Of a stretch of 64,000 nucleotides of DNA, positions 1 to 9,794 are shown piece after piece. The DNA is taken from contig NW_020167532.1 of NCBI RefSeq assembly GCF_001641265.1, positions 1 to 64,000 of the forward strand, read 5' to 3'. The position numbers and the translations under genes were made by a program. This stretch comes from Pseudogymnoascus destructans. Taxonomy: Eukaryota > Ascomycota > Leotiomycetes > Thelebolales > Thelebolaceae. The notes beneath the pieces were generated by a model. It saw nothing but the letters and a program-made list of their open reading frames with translations. It did not search any database and had not been told where the DNA came from. Each line of letters opens with the position of its first letter. Within the stretch, counting starts at the first letter, position 1.

Positions 1-595
1 CTTCTTTCGTACCGTTGTATTCTCCAGGGTGTCGTGAAATCGACTTAGCATAGTCGAAACTGCATTAACTGTCATCTTCCTCAATGGGCCAGTCACACAA
101 GGAAAGCTCTTGATCTCTGACGATGGATCAATACGGCTCTGTTTCTGTTCTGTCCACAGCGCAAGACCTTCTTCGTAATCCTTTACAAAGGACTGATGAA
201 ACATCTGGTACTCAGCAGCTTCAGCTGAGTTCATTCGGAGCTGGACAGTGGTAATTTCGTACGGCGGCATCAGATTCTTCAGCGACAAACGTCCTCCCGT
301 GGCAGTCCGTAGGGATTGATGTTGCAGTTGACCGACGAAGGAGAAGCAATTGCTCCAAGCATCTGTACAACTTGTTTATAGTTGTCTTGTCCTTACTGTT
401 GATAAGTGTTCGGACACGATAAGGGTCTGTAGCGATGCGGTTCTTCCACGACGTGTGCAGTACATCTGGCAGAAGTAGGAGCTCGAAGTCCTTGGAATTG
501 CCGTTGAGTGAATCTACCCATGTAGATCTCTCCTCTGTCGAAGAGAGGGACTTTGATATCTGAGGCCATAGAATGTTGAGAGGTCCAAGAATATC

Positions 596-646
596 CTTTT
601 ATCAATTAGCCTAGCTCTGTACATGTACAGGAGTGGTCTGACTTAC
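596..646 (-). other. Short intron with ACATGT palindrome (SNF2-type gene)
   Basis: A 51-nt intron runs from GTAAGTC to AAAAG on the minus strand, with CTGTACATGTACAG at 617-630 and a GGCTAAT branch point. It follows the exon that encodes the ITGTPIQN motif. Confidence 0.65.
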
Positions 647-1559
647 AGAGCTCTGATTCTGAATTGGTGTACCAGTAATAAACCAATGATGCCACGCGTT
701 CAACCTTGCAACTGCCACATGGATGTTAGTTAGAGGATTTCGCACTTTGTGGCCTTCATCCATAATAACGGTGTGAAAGACACCCTTCCATCTTCCAATC
801 CATTCTGACGGCTTAAACTGGTAGTATCGCCAGGCTGTCGACGCGGTTTCTGAAGTGTTCGAGCGGCAAGCGTGTCATAAGACGTAAGGATTACTGTCTT
901 GGCAGCCATTCGGTTGTTTTGGTCAAATATAAAACGGAGACCGGCCGGAAACTTCTTCGACTATGGGGGTGGCTTCGCATTGCCTTGGATGAAATCCACC
1001 GTAATGAGGAAGCTCCGTCTGGTGGCGAGTCCCCGTATGCAAGGATCAGGTTGATTCCCTTGAAGTTCTTTGTTATGTCGAGCCTCCATTGCTCTATCAC
1101 CGGCCCAGCTGGCGCCAATATCAAATGCGGTCTGTAATTACCTGGCGTCTCTGGTGTAAAGAACTGGATGACCCACTCGAGATACAAACATGAGGTGTAG
1201 GTTTTCCCCAAGCCCATATTATTGACAAGTACCCCGCCATATGTGCGAGCTGTTTGAAGTTCGTCGGCTTGAAGTTGCCCTTCCTTTGTTGGAGCGTGTG
1301 TATAACCGTAAGCTTTGAGGATCATCCACAAGAACCCGGTAACCTGGTGGCCAAGAGGCCGGATTTGTACTGTTGGGAGTGACCGTAGAACATATTTGGC
1401 AAGAGTGTGCTCCTTATCATGCCATGTGTCGAAATGAGCGTCTGCGATTATAAGGCAGGCATCGAGAGGAGGGCCTGTCTGGGACTCATCCCCCGTGAAG
1501 AGCTTTTGCATCTTATAAAAGTCTTCCATACTTGTTGCATCCTCGCTTGTTACTGGAAG

Positions 1560-1616
1560 CTATATCGCAATTAGCGTTAGTGGTGTCTCTGTACATGTAC
1601 AGAGTTGGATGCTTAC
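1560..1616 (-). other. Short intron with perfect 18-bp palindrome (SNF2-type gene)
   Basis: A 57-nt intron runs from GTAAGC to ATATAG on the minus strand. It contains the perfect palindrome CTCTGTACATGTACAGAG at 1587-1604 and a CACTAAC/GCTAAT branch-point region. Removing it restores frame into the exon that carries Walker A. Confidence 0.75.
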
Positions 1617-3349
1617 GTCTGCATTTAGAGTTGTAGAAGTGGCAGCAGCCATTCCACTCTGAATCTCTTGCTGAACAATTGAAGGCAGGCCAGCCAAGTT
1701 TAGGGCCTTCTTTGGCGCAACATTAGCAACACGTAGAGTACCGATAACCTTTCGGATAAATGCCTCAATGCCAGCTGGGGTTGATACGTCGACACCAAGG
1801 TGCCATGCTTGCGATTCTGCAGAGTTGCAATCACCAAACAATTTCGTAGGAGTTACCATGCCACGGATCCCGTGATGGTTTGATCCTGAAAGGACCCCTT
1901 CCAAGTATGATAGTGCAGGTTTATCGCGCATCATCTTCGCTGTGTGTGGACCTGTTGGGACCTCAGGGCCTTTCCCTTTATGTCATGTTGAGTGGGAGGG
2001 AGTGGAGGCGAAGGGCCTACAACGGCTGTAAAATCTTCTCCGGTAGTAGTCTCTCCAGTAGATGCGTTATTGACTGTAGCTATTGTGCTCTCGTTGATGC
2101 TACAAACCTGGATAGGGCCCCCATCGAACTCATAAGGATACGGCCCATCCTCATCTGCATCAACAACTTTGAGGGAATAGTCGATGCGGAAATAGGTACC
2201 AGATTGAAGGATGTCGAGCACATCAGTCCATGGTATAACAACATCAGGATTGTCATTGTCGTAGATGATCCATGAGCCCTCCTCTGGAACATGTACAGGG
2301 CCGCAGTCTGTATCAGGAAGAGTAGTTGAGACCAAGGTAAGGGTGCTGAAGTCGCATCTGAGCCGCGGGAGCAGAAGCTCATGGCGTAGGTGATCACGCC
2401 ACTGGGGTGCGATCTCGAAGTCTCGAATCTCATGCTTGTAGTCAACGCTGTCCTTCAACAATCGGATCTTCTTTCGCTTCAGGTATGAATTCATATGACG
2501 CAGAAGATCCTCATTATCATCTGTTCCCTCCTCATGGACAAACTGGAGGGTAACCTGGAGTGGGATGTGCTTGTCTTGGTTCATAAGACCAATGATGGAA
2601 GTCGCTCCAGGAATCTCAACCACAGTATCACTGCCCATCCAAGATGGGAGCCTGTCTTGAAGTACACTTCCAGATTCGAAATAGGTGCCCTTTGTAAGTT
2701 TGCCTTTGATCGTAGCAAACTTCGACGTTGTAGTATGATAAAGTAGGTAGCGAATACACGTATAAGCTCTTGAATACCGCTCCATGGCATGCTCGCTATG
2801 TAAAACAAGCGGGCCAAGTGTAGGGGCAAGCACTGCCTTCATGTCGAACGCTGGGACAAAGAACCCCTTCACACCTGACTGATGAACGCGTAGATTGGTA
2901 AACTGCGCCTTTAGCTCAGGGTCGTCATGGGTCAATAGGTCCATATCTTCAAGGGCATTGGCAACGTGGTGTATAATCCCAGCAAATAGCAGTGTAAGTG
3001 CTCGGGTTGTGTTCTCCGTATCTGCGTTGTCCTCTTCGGTTCGAGCATCGAAAGCTGAAATAAGAGTGTCGATATTGGCCTCAAATTCATATGCATCAGC
3101 ATCGTCGATTGAAGCCTCCAATATGGAAGTTGCATTGGTCTGTAGCTTGTTCTTCAGAGTGGTTTCGAATACCATTGCTCCCTTCATTACAGGCCATGAC
3201 CATTTCAGGTGGCGTAAGTGGATGGTGTCGGTATAGCCAAGGTATCCAGCAACTGACGATTCGGCCAGCCTTGACATGTCGTTGAGTGGGTTCCCCGGTG
3301 CCCACTTTGTCACCTGATACTGCAAGGCTGCAGCGCGCTTCCTTGAAGT

Positions 3350-3397
3350 CTATTGCTGTATTAGTCCCGTGTACATGTTCAGAGAGGGGCACCTTAC
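3350..3397 (-). other. Short intron with ACATGT palindrome (SNF2-type gene)
   Basis: A 48-nt intron runs from GTAAGG to CAATAG on the minus strand, with CTCTGAACATGTACAC starting about 12 nt from the 5' splice site and a GACTAAT branch point. Removing it joins the basic N-terminal exon in frame to the 460-residue region. Confidence 0.7.
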
Positions 3398-3521
3398 CTC
3401 ATTCTTTGCAGAGCTGCTTCCGGATGGGTTTGGCTCCTTTTGAGCCTTTGGTTCGGATTTCTGAGGAATGCCATGCGTCTTTGCGCGTTTGGAAGGGGGT
3501 GTGGTCGACATAGTAATTGTT

Positions 3522-3577
3522 CTAGAGGTATTAGAACCATGCCTCTGTACATGTTCGGGATATTCTAGGGTTCTCAC
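3522..3577 (-). other. 5'-UTR intron of the SNF2-type gene carrying the ACATGT palindrome
   Basis: On the minus strand the 56 bases start with GTGAGAACCC, contain CGAACATGTACAGAG, have a TTCTAAT branch point and end in CTCTAG, just upstream of the ATG at 3511. It is one of six introns in this element sharing the same core. Confidence 0.6.
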
Positions 3578-4004
3578 CTTCAATTCACCCGGGTGAATTT
3601 CAAAACAGCGCCAGTGAGGTTGTTGGTGTGGAAATGAGGTAAAACAAGTTGGTCGCACAGTGTGTTGGTGTTGGAGTGAGTGAATTTGAGTATTGGCAAT
3701 GATGCTCTTCGATATTTGGCCAGGTTTGGCCAGTTGGCCTCACACCAGCTTGTAGATAGCTTCGTTTGGTCAGTAAGATGAATGTAAAAGGAAATAAACA
3801 AAGTAATAGATAGTTGCACTTACTCGAAGCTATTCCAAGGGCCAAAGAACAGCCAGACAGCACATGTTGTTGTTGTTGTTGTTGTTGTTGTTGGTGGTGG
3901 TGGTTGAAGGAAGAAGTTGAGAGTTGATATCCGGAGGTTGATTTGGCCAATAGACCCCACCAAAGTGATGGAACATGTATAGAGGGCGCTTGACAATCCG
4001 CTTA
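3578..4004. other. Spacer between the SNF2-type and transposase-like genes
   Basis: No gene was recognised. The stretch holds a GTT trinucleotide run at about 3867-3892 that grades into GGT, and one ACATGT core at 3973-3978. It should contain the promoter of the SNF2-type gene and the 3' end of the transposase-like gene, both transcribed leftward. Confidence 0.5.
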
Positions 4005-7000
4005 CTACTGGAAGCGTACGTCCCAAGTACAACGAATATACTGATTTGGATAGAGTTCGCTATTTGGAGAGGGTACCATATATATCTCATCTGCCTTAAG
4101 TTGCGGCAGGGTGACAATTTGACGGGCTGAGGTTTGGGTAAATATAGGAAGGTTAAGCATTGTATCTAAGTTACTATTCTGAACCAACTTATTTATAAGA
4201 ATGAAGACGTGGGGCAACTGATCAGGACTAGGGGCATAAGTAAACAAGCCAATTATCCTGCCAAACGTGCTGTCAATAGTTAGCACTATATCATTCTGCT
4301 GTAGTGTTCGCCGTCGGGAACTATCTATAATAGAATATGTCAATTTCTCATACCAGCGGAAACGGGTATTACCAAACAATACCGAGTGGTAGCCATATTT
4401 AGTAAGGGTTCCTTCGAACATATTTAAAAAGGGTATGGTAAACTGTCGAGCTTTGATAGGCAGTTCCTGTAGGACGCATGCTTTGCTTGATAAATCACCC
4501 TGTACTCGGGCATCAATATGCAAGTTGTTAGAATGTATATTCCGGTGAACCCCTGACTGTGATGTTAATACTCGCCTGTCAGCAACAGTTAGTAGGGTTT
4601 CGAATACAGCTGGGCAGCTGTCCCGAATCCTCATAATCTGAGCAGAGATCTCTATACATGTGTGGAGAAGGCACCACACAGAGTATACCGTAGCGTTGAG
4701 AATATACACTCCTGGATAAGTAAGTCACGCTCGGGTCGTCTATGATTTGTCTGAGTAACTGCCTCCTTGAAAAACTTGTGCTTATCCTCTCCCCAGAACA
4801 CATTTGTATTCCAGACAACCCCGTACTCCTCCATCATTTGGTTAAAATGTAACGCAATATGGTAATTCGGAAGTCTGCCTGCATAACCAGGAATACAAGA
4901 ACTATCTTGAGTATTGTTGCCTTGGTCGTCCGTACTTGTCTCAGTATCGGAACCACTTTGGACGTAACTATTCGAGTATAGAGGGATAGAAGCGCAGGGC
5001 TTCTCCTACTACGAGAAGGTTGTCTAGTTTCTACACTCTCTGACGACTTCGCTGCAGCTTTCATAAGACATAAAAAACTAGCTCTCCCCTCCAATATGAC
5101 ATTGTGGAATTCTAGCCGCTCCTTACTCGTGAGGCTAGTTGAGGACACGAAGGAATTACTCCGTGCAATATGACCAAAGGCACGGACAATGAAATCTACA
5201 TCAGTTCTGGTATGTATAGGCCGGTGTGTCACTGGACATTCGCGGGCAAGGGCTAGCTGGAACGTATGCCGTATATGGATAGTCTTTAGCCAACCGCGAA
5301 GTATTAATGGCACGATAATTGACGCCTTCCCACACTCGCTCATTGACCAGGACCGTATGTGCTTCTCTGGCGATTGGATTCGACTCCAGCCAGGCGGGAA
5401 CGTATATGTCTGGAACTGTTTAGTAAACTCAACCTGGGCAACTGGAGTTAGCAATGGCCCATATAATATTGGATATAGTCTCCGAACGATACCAAGGAAC
5501 TCACTGTGTGCTGGATCGGGGGGGCGGCTTATAATAATGTCAAGTGCTGGTATTACAGACTGTAAGGCAGATGGCTGGTCAGCTAACCCATGTCGGCGAC
5601 CAAATTGTAACCGAGTTGACTTTGAGGTAAGTTTATCCATCTGCATGCGTAGGTCCTGTACTTGGTAGTGGAACCGACCATGGCGTGCAATATCTCTTCT
5701 GAGATCAGCCCTTGTATCAAGGCTTGCATCACAGAACCGACAGCAGAGGTTAGCCCTTGGGGAAAGAAAACCAGCTGACTGTTGTTGCCCTTTCATATCA
5801 CCTAGAATAGTAATTAACGGGGCCCATACTACTGTCTTTACTCCTCTAATAACCATTGGGCTTCCACGCTCAAGGGCCCCTATACATGTTCGGAGGACCG
5901 ATACTGTAGCATCAAGCTGAGAACCATGGGGCCCAAGGGTTAGAGTATGACTATTCATGCTCCTTTGTCGCTGCTCAATACCAAGCCCAGCTGGCATCAT
6001 ATATACTCCAGTAACTGAGCGGTACATGTTGCGGTATAGTCCACGTCAATAAACATAATGAGGGGCAGTGACAGTACTCCTGCCATAACTGTAGCCATAA
6101 GGTACTCTCGGCCGTATTGCTTAATCTCTAGCCCCCCACGTATTGGTGTACTCTTCTGGATATCAACGATGCCATGGGCCTTGGTAAAGATCTTAGTAAC
6201 TGCCCAGGGTGTCCGTATAGTACCATCACCCCACTGGATGCTAATATCGGGTCGACGGTGTAATACCTGGTTTGGCTGGACCCAGACTAAACCCTCGTTG
6301 TCAATAATGCGCTCACTTGTTGACAGCTTTCTAATTTCCTCCTGTAGTCCACGGGACTGGTATAGTATGTCGTTTCGATGCAATAAAGGCCTGATATGAA
6401 GGAGTACTGTATTGATAGTAGTAGACAGTTCCCGTCTATCACGCCCAACAAACACTACCTGCCCTGTATGCTTGGAGGTGGAGCTACAACAGGTCTGACT
6501 TTTGCACTTATACTGGACAAAGTCTGAGGGAAATATTGGCTCTCCACCTTTATATAGGGCAAAGTCGCTGCCACAGGTCCGAATTGAAGAGCCCCATGCA
6601 CGGGAATGGTAAAACTCGGATGGATTGTCTACAATCTCGGCCATTCCTTGGTGTATTGGCTGACCGAGTGTTGATGATAGTATAGTGGCAGCGATAACCC
6701 GCGGGTCAAAGAAGTATATATAGCTTTGGGACGTTGCTGCATTGCCTGATGGCTGTTTATCCATCCGGACATCAACAACTGATCTTTGGAGCGGTAGTAA
6801 AGGAAGGCGACGACGGCACCACTTTTGGAGTGTTGCAAGGTTTTCTGGGAGCTGTCGAAACTCCTCATTTGGAAGAAGTCGTAAAACTTGGAGTAAAGCC
6901 TTATAAGTCTGCCGGGTAACCCGGTGTGTATCGCACCAGAGTCCGAATGCCATTGTAAAGTCAGATACTGGCGCTGAGCGAGGGTTCAGTGCAGATAGAT

Positions 7001-7487
7001 CAATGACCTCATTGCTTGTAAAATGAATCTTGGGAGTGTTTTCACTCTCTACAGAGTTACTATCCGAGCTGTTGTCCCCCATAGCCATGCTATTATAATC
7101 GTCACAATAAAGAGCGTCCTTTGAACATGTATAGGAAGAGCCTGGCTCCATAATTGGCATATTAGATCCTGTGTTGGCCGGTTGATCGTTGGAGATAAAG
7201 GCAGGACTACTATTGCTGTCACTATCATACATTGTGTAGTAGTCTTCTGGCTGGTTTAATGTTAGCGAGGGAGGTATTATACAGGTTTGGATGCTACTTG
7301 TTTCATTATTAGGAATAGGAAGCTGCAGGTGTCGTCTCCGTACAGCCTCTGCCTGGCCTATTTGTGTAGTCCGATGTGCAACATGTCTTCGAAGGTTTGC
7401 ACTATAAGTTGGCCACTTGCGCCTTCGCCGACGATTTGGATTGCCAAAATCCTCAGCTGTATATGTTGTATCTGGGCTTAAGTCCAT
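4005..7487 (-). pseudogene. Large transposase-like gene with frameshifts
   Basis: An open frame of 496 residues starts at 7487 with a basic patch (NRRRRRKW), then a long Ser/Asn-rich linker, then a conserved block ending in PLIMFID. The next frame (from 6027) continues with NMYRS, LGPHGS, a VVWAPLITILGD stretch, a CCRFCD cysteine motif and DPAHSEFLGI. This layout resembles large ascomycete transposon ORFs of the Plavaka/tnp2 (CACTA-related) type; the assignment is from memory and is inference. Further frames cover 4652-4990 (RLPNYHIALHFNQ, FWGEDKHKFF) and 4005-4709. Frame changes near 6025, 5000 and 4655 lack convincing splice sites, so the copy looks broken. It lies beside the SNF2-type gene on the same strand and is divergent from the gene at 7797. 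Confidence 0.6.
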
Positions 7488-7796
7488 TATGATTCACTAT
7501 ATGTTGCTTGAAGACCTCCTGTTGAATACGGGGGTTATATTATAGTAAGAGCCGCATACAGAGTTGGATAATACTACTGTGTTAGTCATCTTGGGTCACG
7601 TGCTCACATATATTTGCTCCACACACGCGTAATAGAGTGTTTGGAAATATACACGTACAACCACAATACTGTGTTCTCAAACTACTATATATTATGGTAT
7701 AATTACAGAGTGTATAAGAATATACAATCAGTGTTTGTGCCCCCCTCTGAACATGTACAGAAGATAGGCTAATTCTTGGGTTGTAGGTTCCTTACT
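7488..7796. promoter_or_regulatory. Divergent promoter region between two transposon genes
   Basis: About 310 AT-rich bases separate the start of the leftward transposase-like gene (7487) from the ATG of the rightward gene (7797). They include GTCACGTG near 7595, an E-box-like palindrome that also occurs at about 9433 and 9455 beyond the rightward gene. A 5'-UTR intron with the ACATGT palindrome occupies 7737-7786. Confidence 0.45.
7737..7786 (+). other. 5'-UTR intron with ACATGT palindrome
   Basis: The 50 bases start with GTGCCCCCC, contain CTCTGAACATGTACAG, have a GGCTAATTC branch point and end in TTGTAG, ten bases before the ATG at 7797. The arrangement closely parallels the introns of the leftward SNF2-type gene. 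Confidence 0.6.
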
Positions 7797-9350
7797 ATGC
7801 CAAAGACATCACGTCGACCAAGACGCATTGCTAAGGGTGCAGTGCAAGCCCACAGCCAAGAGGATTACAACTACGGAAACTCCCAGCTACAGAATGCTCG
7901 GAATTCTGGGTCTCAATACCCATATGGATTAGGCCACCTCCTTCCACGCGACTCAAATAGTCCAGGGTTGTCCCAAAGCCAGCATTCTCCAGACTCGGTT
8001 GTTCAAGGAGCCCCGTTGACATCAATGAATTCACCTACCTTGCAGTTACTACAACACGATACACCCAATACAACTAGCCCCTCAATGTCTCAAACTGAGC
8101 GTGTCCAGGGGGGGTTAATGAATGCGGCCTCCTCTCAACTCCCTACCCAGCCAGATACTACGCTATCCTTTGAGAATGGTCATTTGGACCTGACTCAACA
8201 GCTTCGGTCGAACAACAACTGTCGAAACACTGTTGCATCTACGCTTCAACAGAGTAGTAGAAGTAGTAATTCTACTGGATCTACCAACTCATTACTAGCC
8301 TGTCGACCTACTGCAAAGCATACTAAGCAATACACCCACAGTTCCCATAATAGCACTATGGGACCGTTTCAACGGTCAGCTAGCCAGACGAAGCTCTTTG
8401 ACAACAATGCGTGGAAACAAATCAGGAAGAAGTTGGATCCTGAAATACGACGACTTACCCTCTGATATGGGCGAGCAACAGACAAGGAGCTTGAGGCTAT
8501 AGTAAATGACGTTGCACTATCTGTTGACTTCGATGAGAACTTTGCGCTTCGAGACAAGGCTCTCTATAAAGCAAGAGGCAATACAAATACCTGGAAGCAC
8601 CGGACTATTACCTGCATGATGGTATGACCCTCCAACCCAAAATATAGTAGCTTGTCTGAACATGTACAGGAATGGGTTGGTAAAACCCTTACAAAACCAT
8701 CCATGTCGTTTCTGCTGAATGAACAAGACCTATCTCGACTCTTTGAAGTGTTCGAGTCTATTTACAGCGTTGTTGATGCAGAGAGTGTCTTTTGCTGGGC
8801 AAGTCGATATATACTGTTCTACGAGAAGATTGAGTCAAGTGAACTGCGTCCTAACGGAACAGTGTCAATTGCTCCAGGCCCGTTCTGGATTAAATGTACG
8901 TTGTTTATAAGTGGTTACTGTTTTGTGCTAACTATATTAGACTGGTTTGTGTCACTAGCTGTAAAGGTAAAGCTCCACCTTGACTTCGAACAGAACCATG
9001 GTGTTCGGAATGGGGTACCCAGACAGGTGCTCCTCAACTGGTTTGATGCCTACCCAAGAAACCAGCATACTAATATCGGCCCAAAACGATTGAAGTTCAA
9101 GGATATGTATGGACGACGGAGGAAAATGCCCCTTATAGACGACCAGATTGCACAGCAATCTATTGGAACACTAAAGGATGACATTGACTGGGGTTCGGCA
9201 GACGAGGATGGAAGTAGTAACGACAGGCCTGAGCAATTTATGGATGATGAGAATGACGATGACGATGACGATGACCACTACGACGACGATACCAACGGTG
9301 CTTATAGCAGTAGACGTAGTTTACAAGACGTATTCGAGGAGGGGTTATAA
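7797..9350 (+). pseudogene. Third gene of the element: Ser/Gln-rich protein with acidic C-terminus, one in-frame stop
   Basis: The ATG at 7797 opens a basic N-terminus (MPKTSRRPRR) followed by about 200 residues rich in Ser, Gln, Asn and Thr. An in-frame TGA at 8463-8465 interrupts the frame, which then continues (YGRATDKELEAIVNDVAL). An intron at 8622-8669 ends exactly at the palindrome ACATGTACAG. A second intron (8896-8940, 45 nt, branch point TGCTAAC) is a multiple of three without a stop, so it could be retained. The protein ends in a run of Asp and Glu (about 9250-9300) and stops at 9350. I do not recognise a domain. Its position suggests a DNA-binding or regulatory partner of the transposase (inference). 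The TGA is explained by CGA to TGA. Confidence 0.6.
8622..8669 (+). other. Intron ending in the ACATGT palindrome
   Basis: A 48-nt intron starts GTATGACC and uses the CAG of CTGAACATGTACAG as its 3' splice site. Removal joins ATGATG to GAATGGGTT in frame. Unlike the other five, the palindrome sits at the 3' end, not in the middle. Confidence 0.55.
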
Positions 9351-9794
9351 TAATATAGTATTTGCTTCATTAGTATAATATAACACTGTCTCCTTAATTA
9401 TACCCTCGTAATAATAGAGTTGACCATATATCACGTGTATTTTGCCAATGTGTCACGTGTTTATTTTTGGGATTATTTAACTCTGACAATTGTCTCTTAT
9501 ACAGGTGTCTATTTATTAACGCTGTTAGTGTAACCCTGGTTTCAATACTATTCCTAGCATAGTGTCTACTACTACCTTATTGTGTAAGCGTGTTCCTTTA
9601 TATATTATGATTGGCTGTTGGAATAGTGCCAAGTGGGAATAGTGGCACAATAGGCTTGGCAATAGAATATGTAGCTAGGTACAGCTTACGCAGCCAATAG
9701 ATTGGCTGCGTAGCATGGTGTATATTGGTATTAGACCATTTTTTACGATAAATCCTGTCCAATGGAATTGAAAAATGGGCCAACCCCCCTAAGG
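9351..9794. other. AT-rich spacer with nested palindromes
   Basis: No gene was found. The stretch contains two CACGTG sites (about 9433, 9455) and a perfect 12-bp stem with a 2-nt loop (9687-9698 / 9701-9712, TACGCAGCCAAT). A looser CCATTTTT/AAAAATGG pair lies near 9737 and 9772. It probably holds the 3' end of the first element and old insertion debris. Confidence 0.4.

Larger units (their letters stand above)
1..3511 (-). pseudogene. SNF2-family helicase gene of a multi-gene transposable element (decayed, cut by the left edge)
   Basis: The minus-strand gene starts at 3511 with a basic, serine-rich 38-residue exon. An intron (3350-3397) leads into a long exon encoding an unrecognised N-terminal region of about 460 residues. 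Further on, SNF2/SWI2 ATPase motifs are readable: Walker A-like NNMGLGKT near 1210, MDEGH near 755 and ITGTPIQN near 670. Introns at 1560-1616 and 596-646 have good splice sites. The frame shifts near 1965 and again between about 980 and 850, so no continuous protein can be made; I read this as decay rather than extra introns. The C-terminal helicase half lies outside the window. Family knowledge: SNF2 ATPases translocate on DNA and remodel protein-DNA complexes. Its place beside a transposase-like gene suggests an element-encoded accessory factor (inference). Confidence 0.75.
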
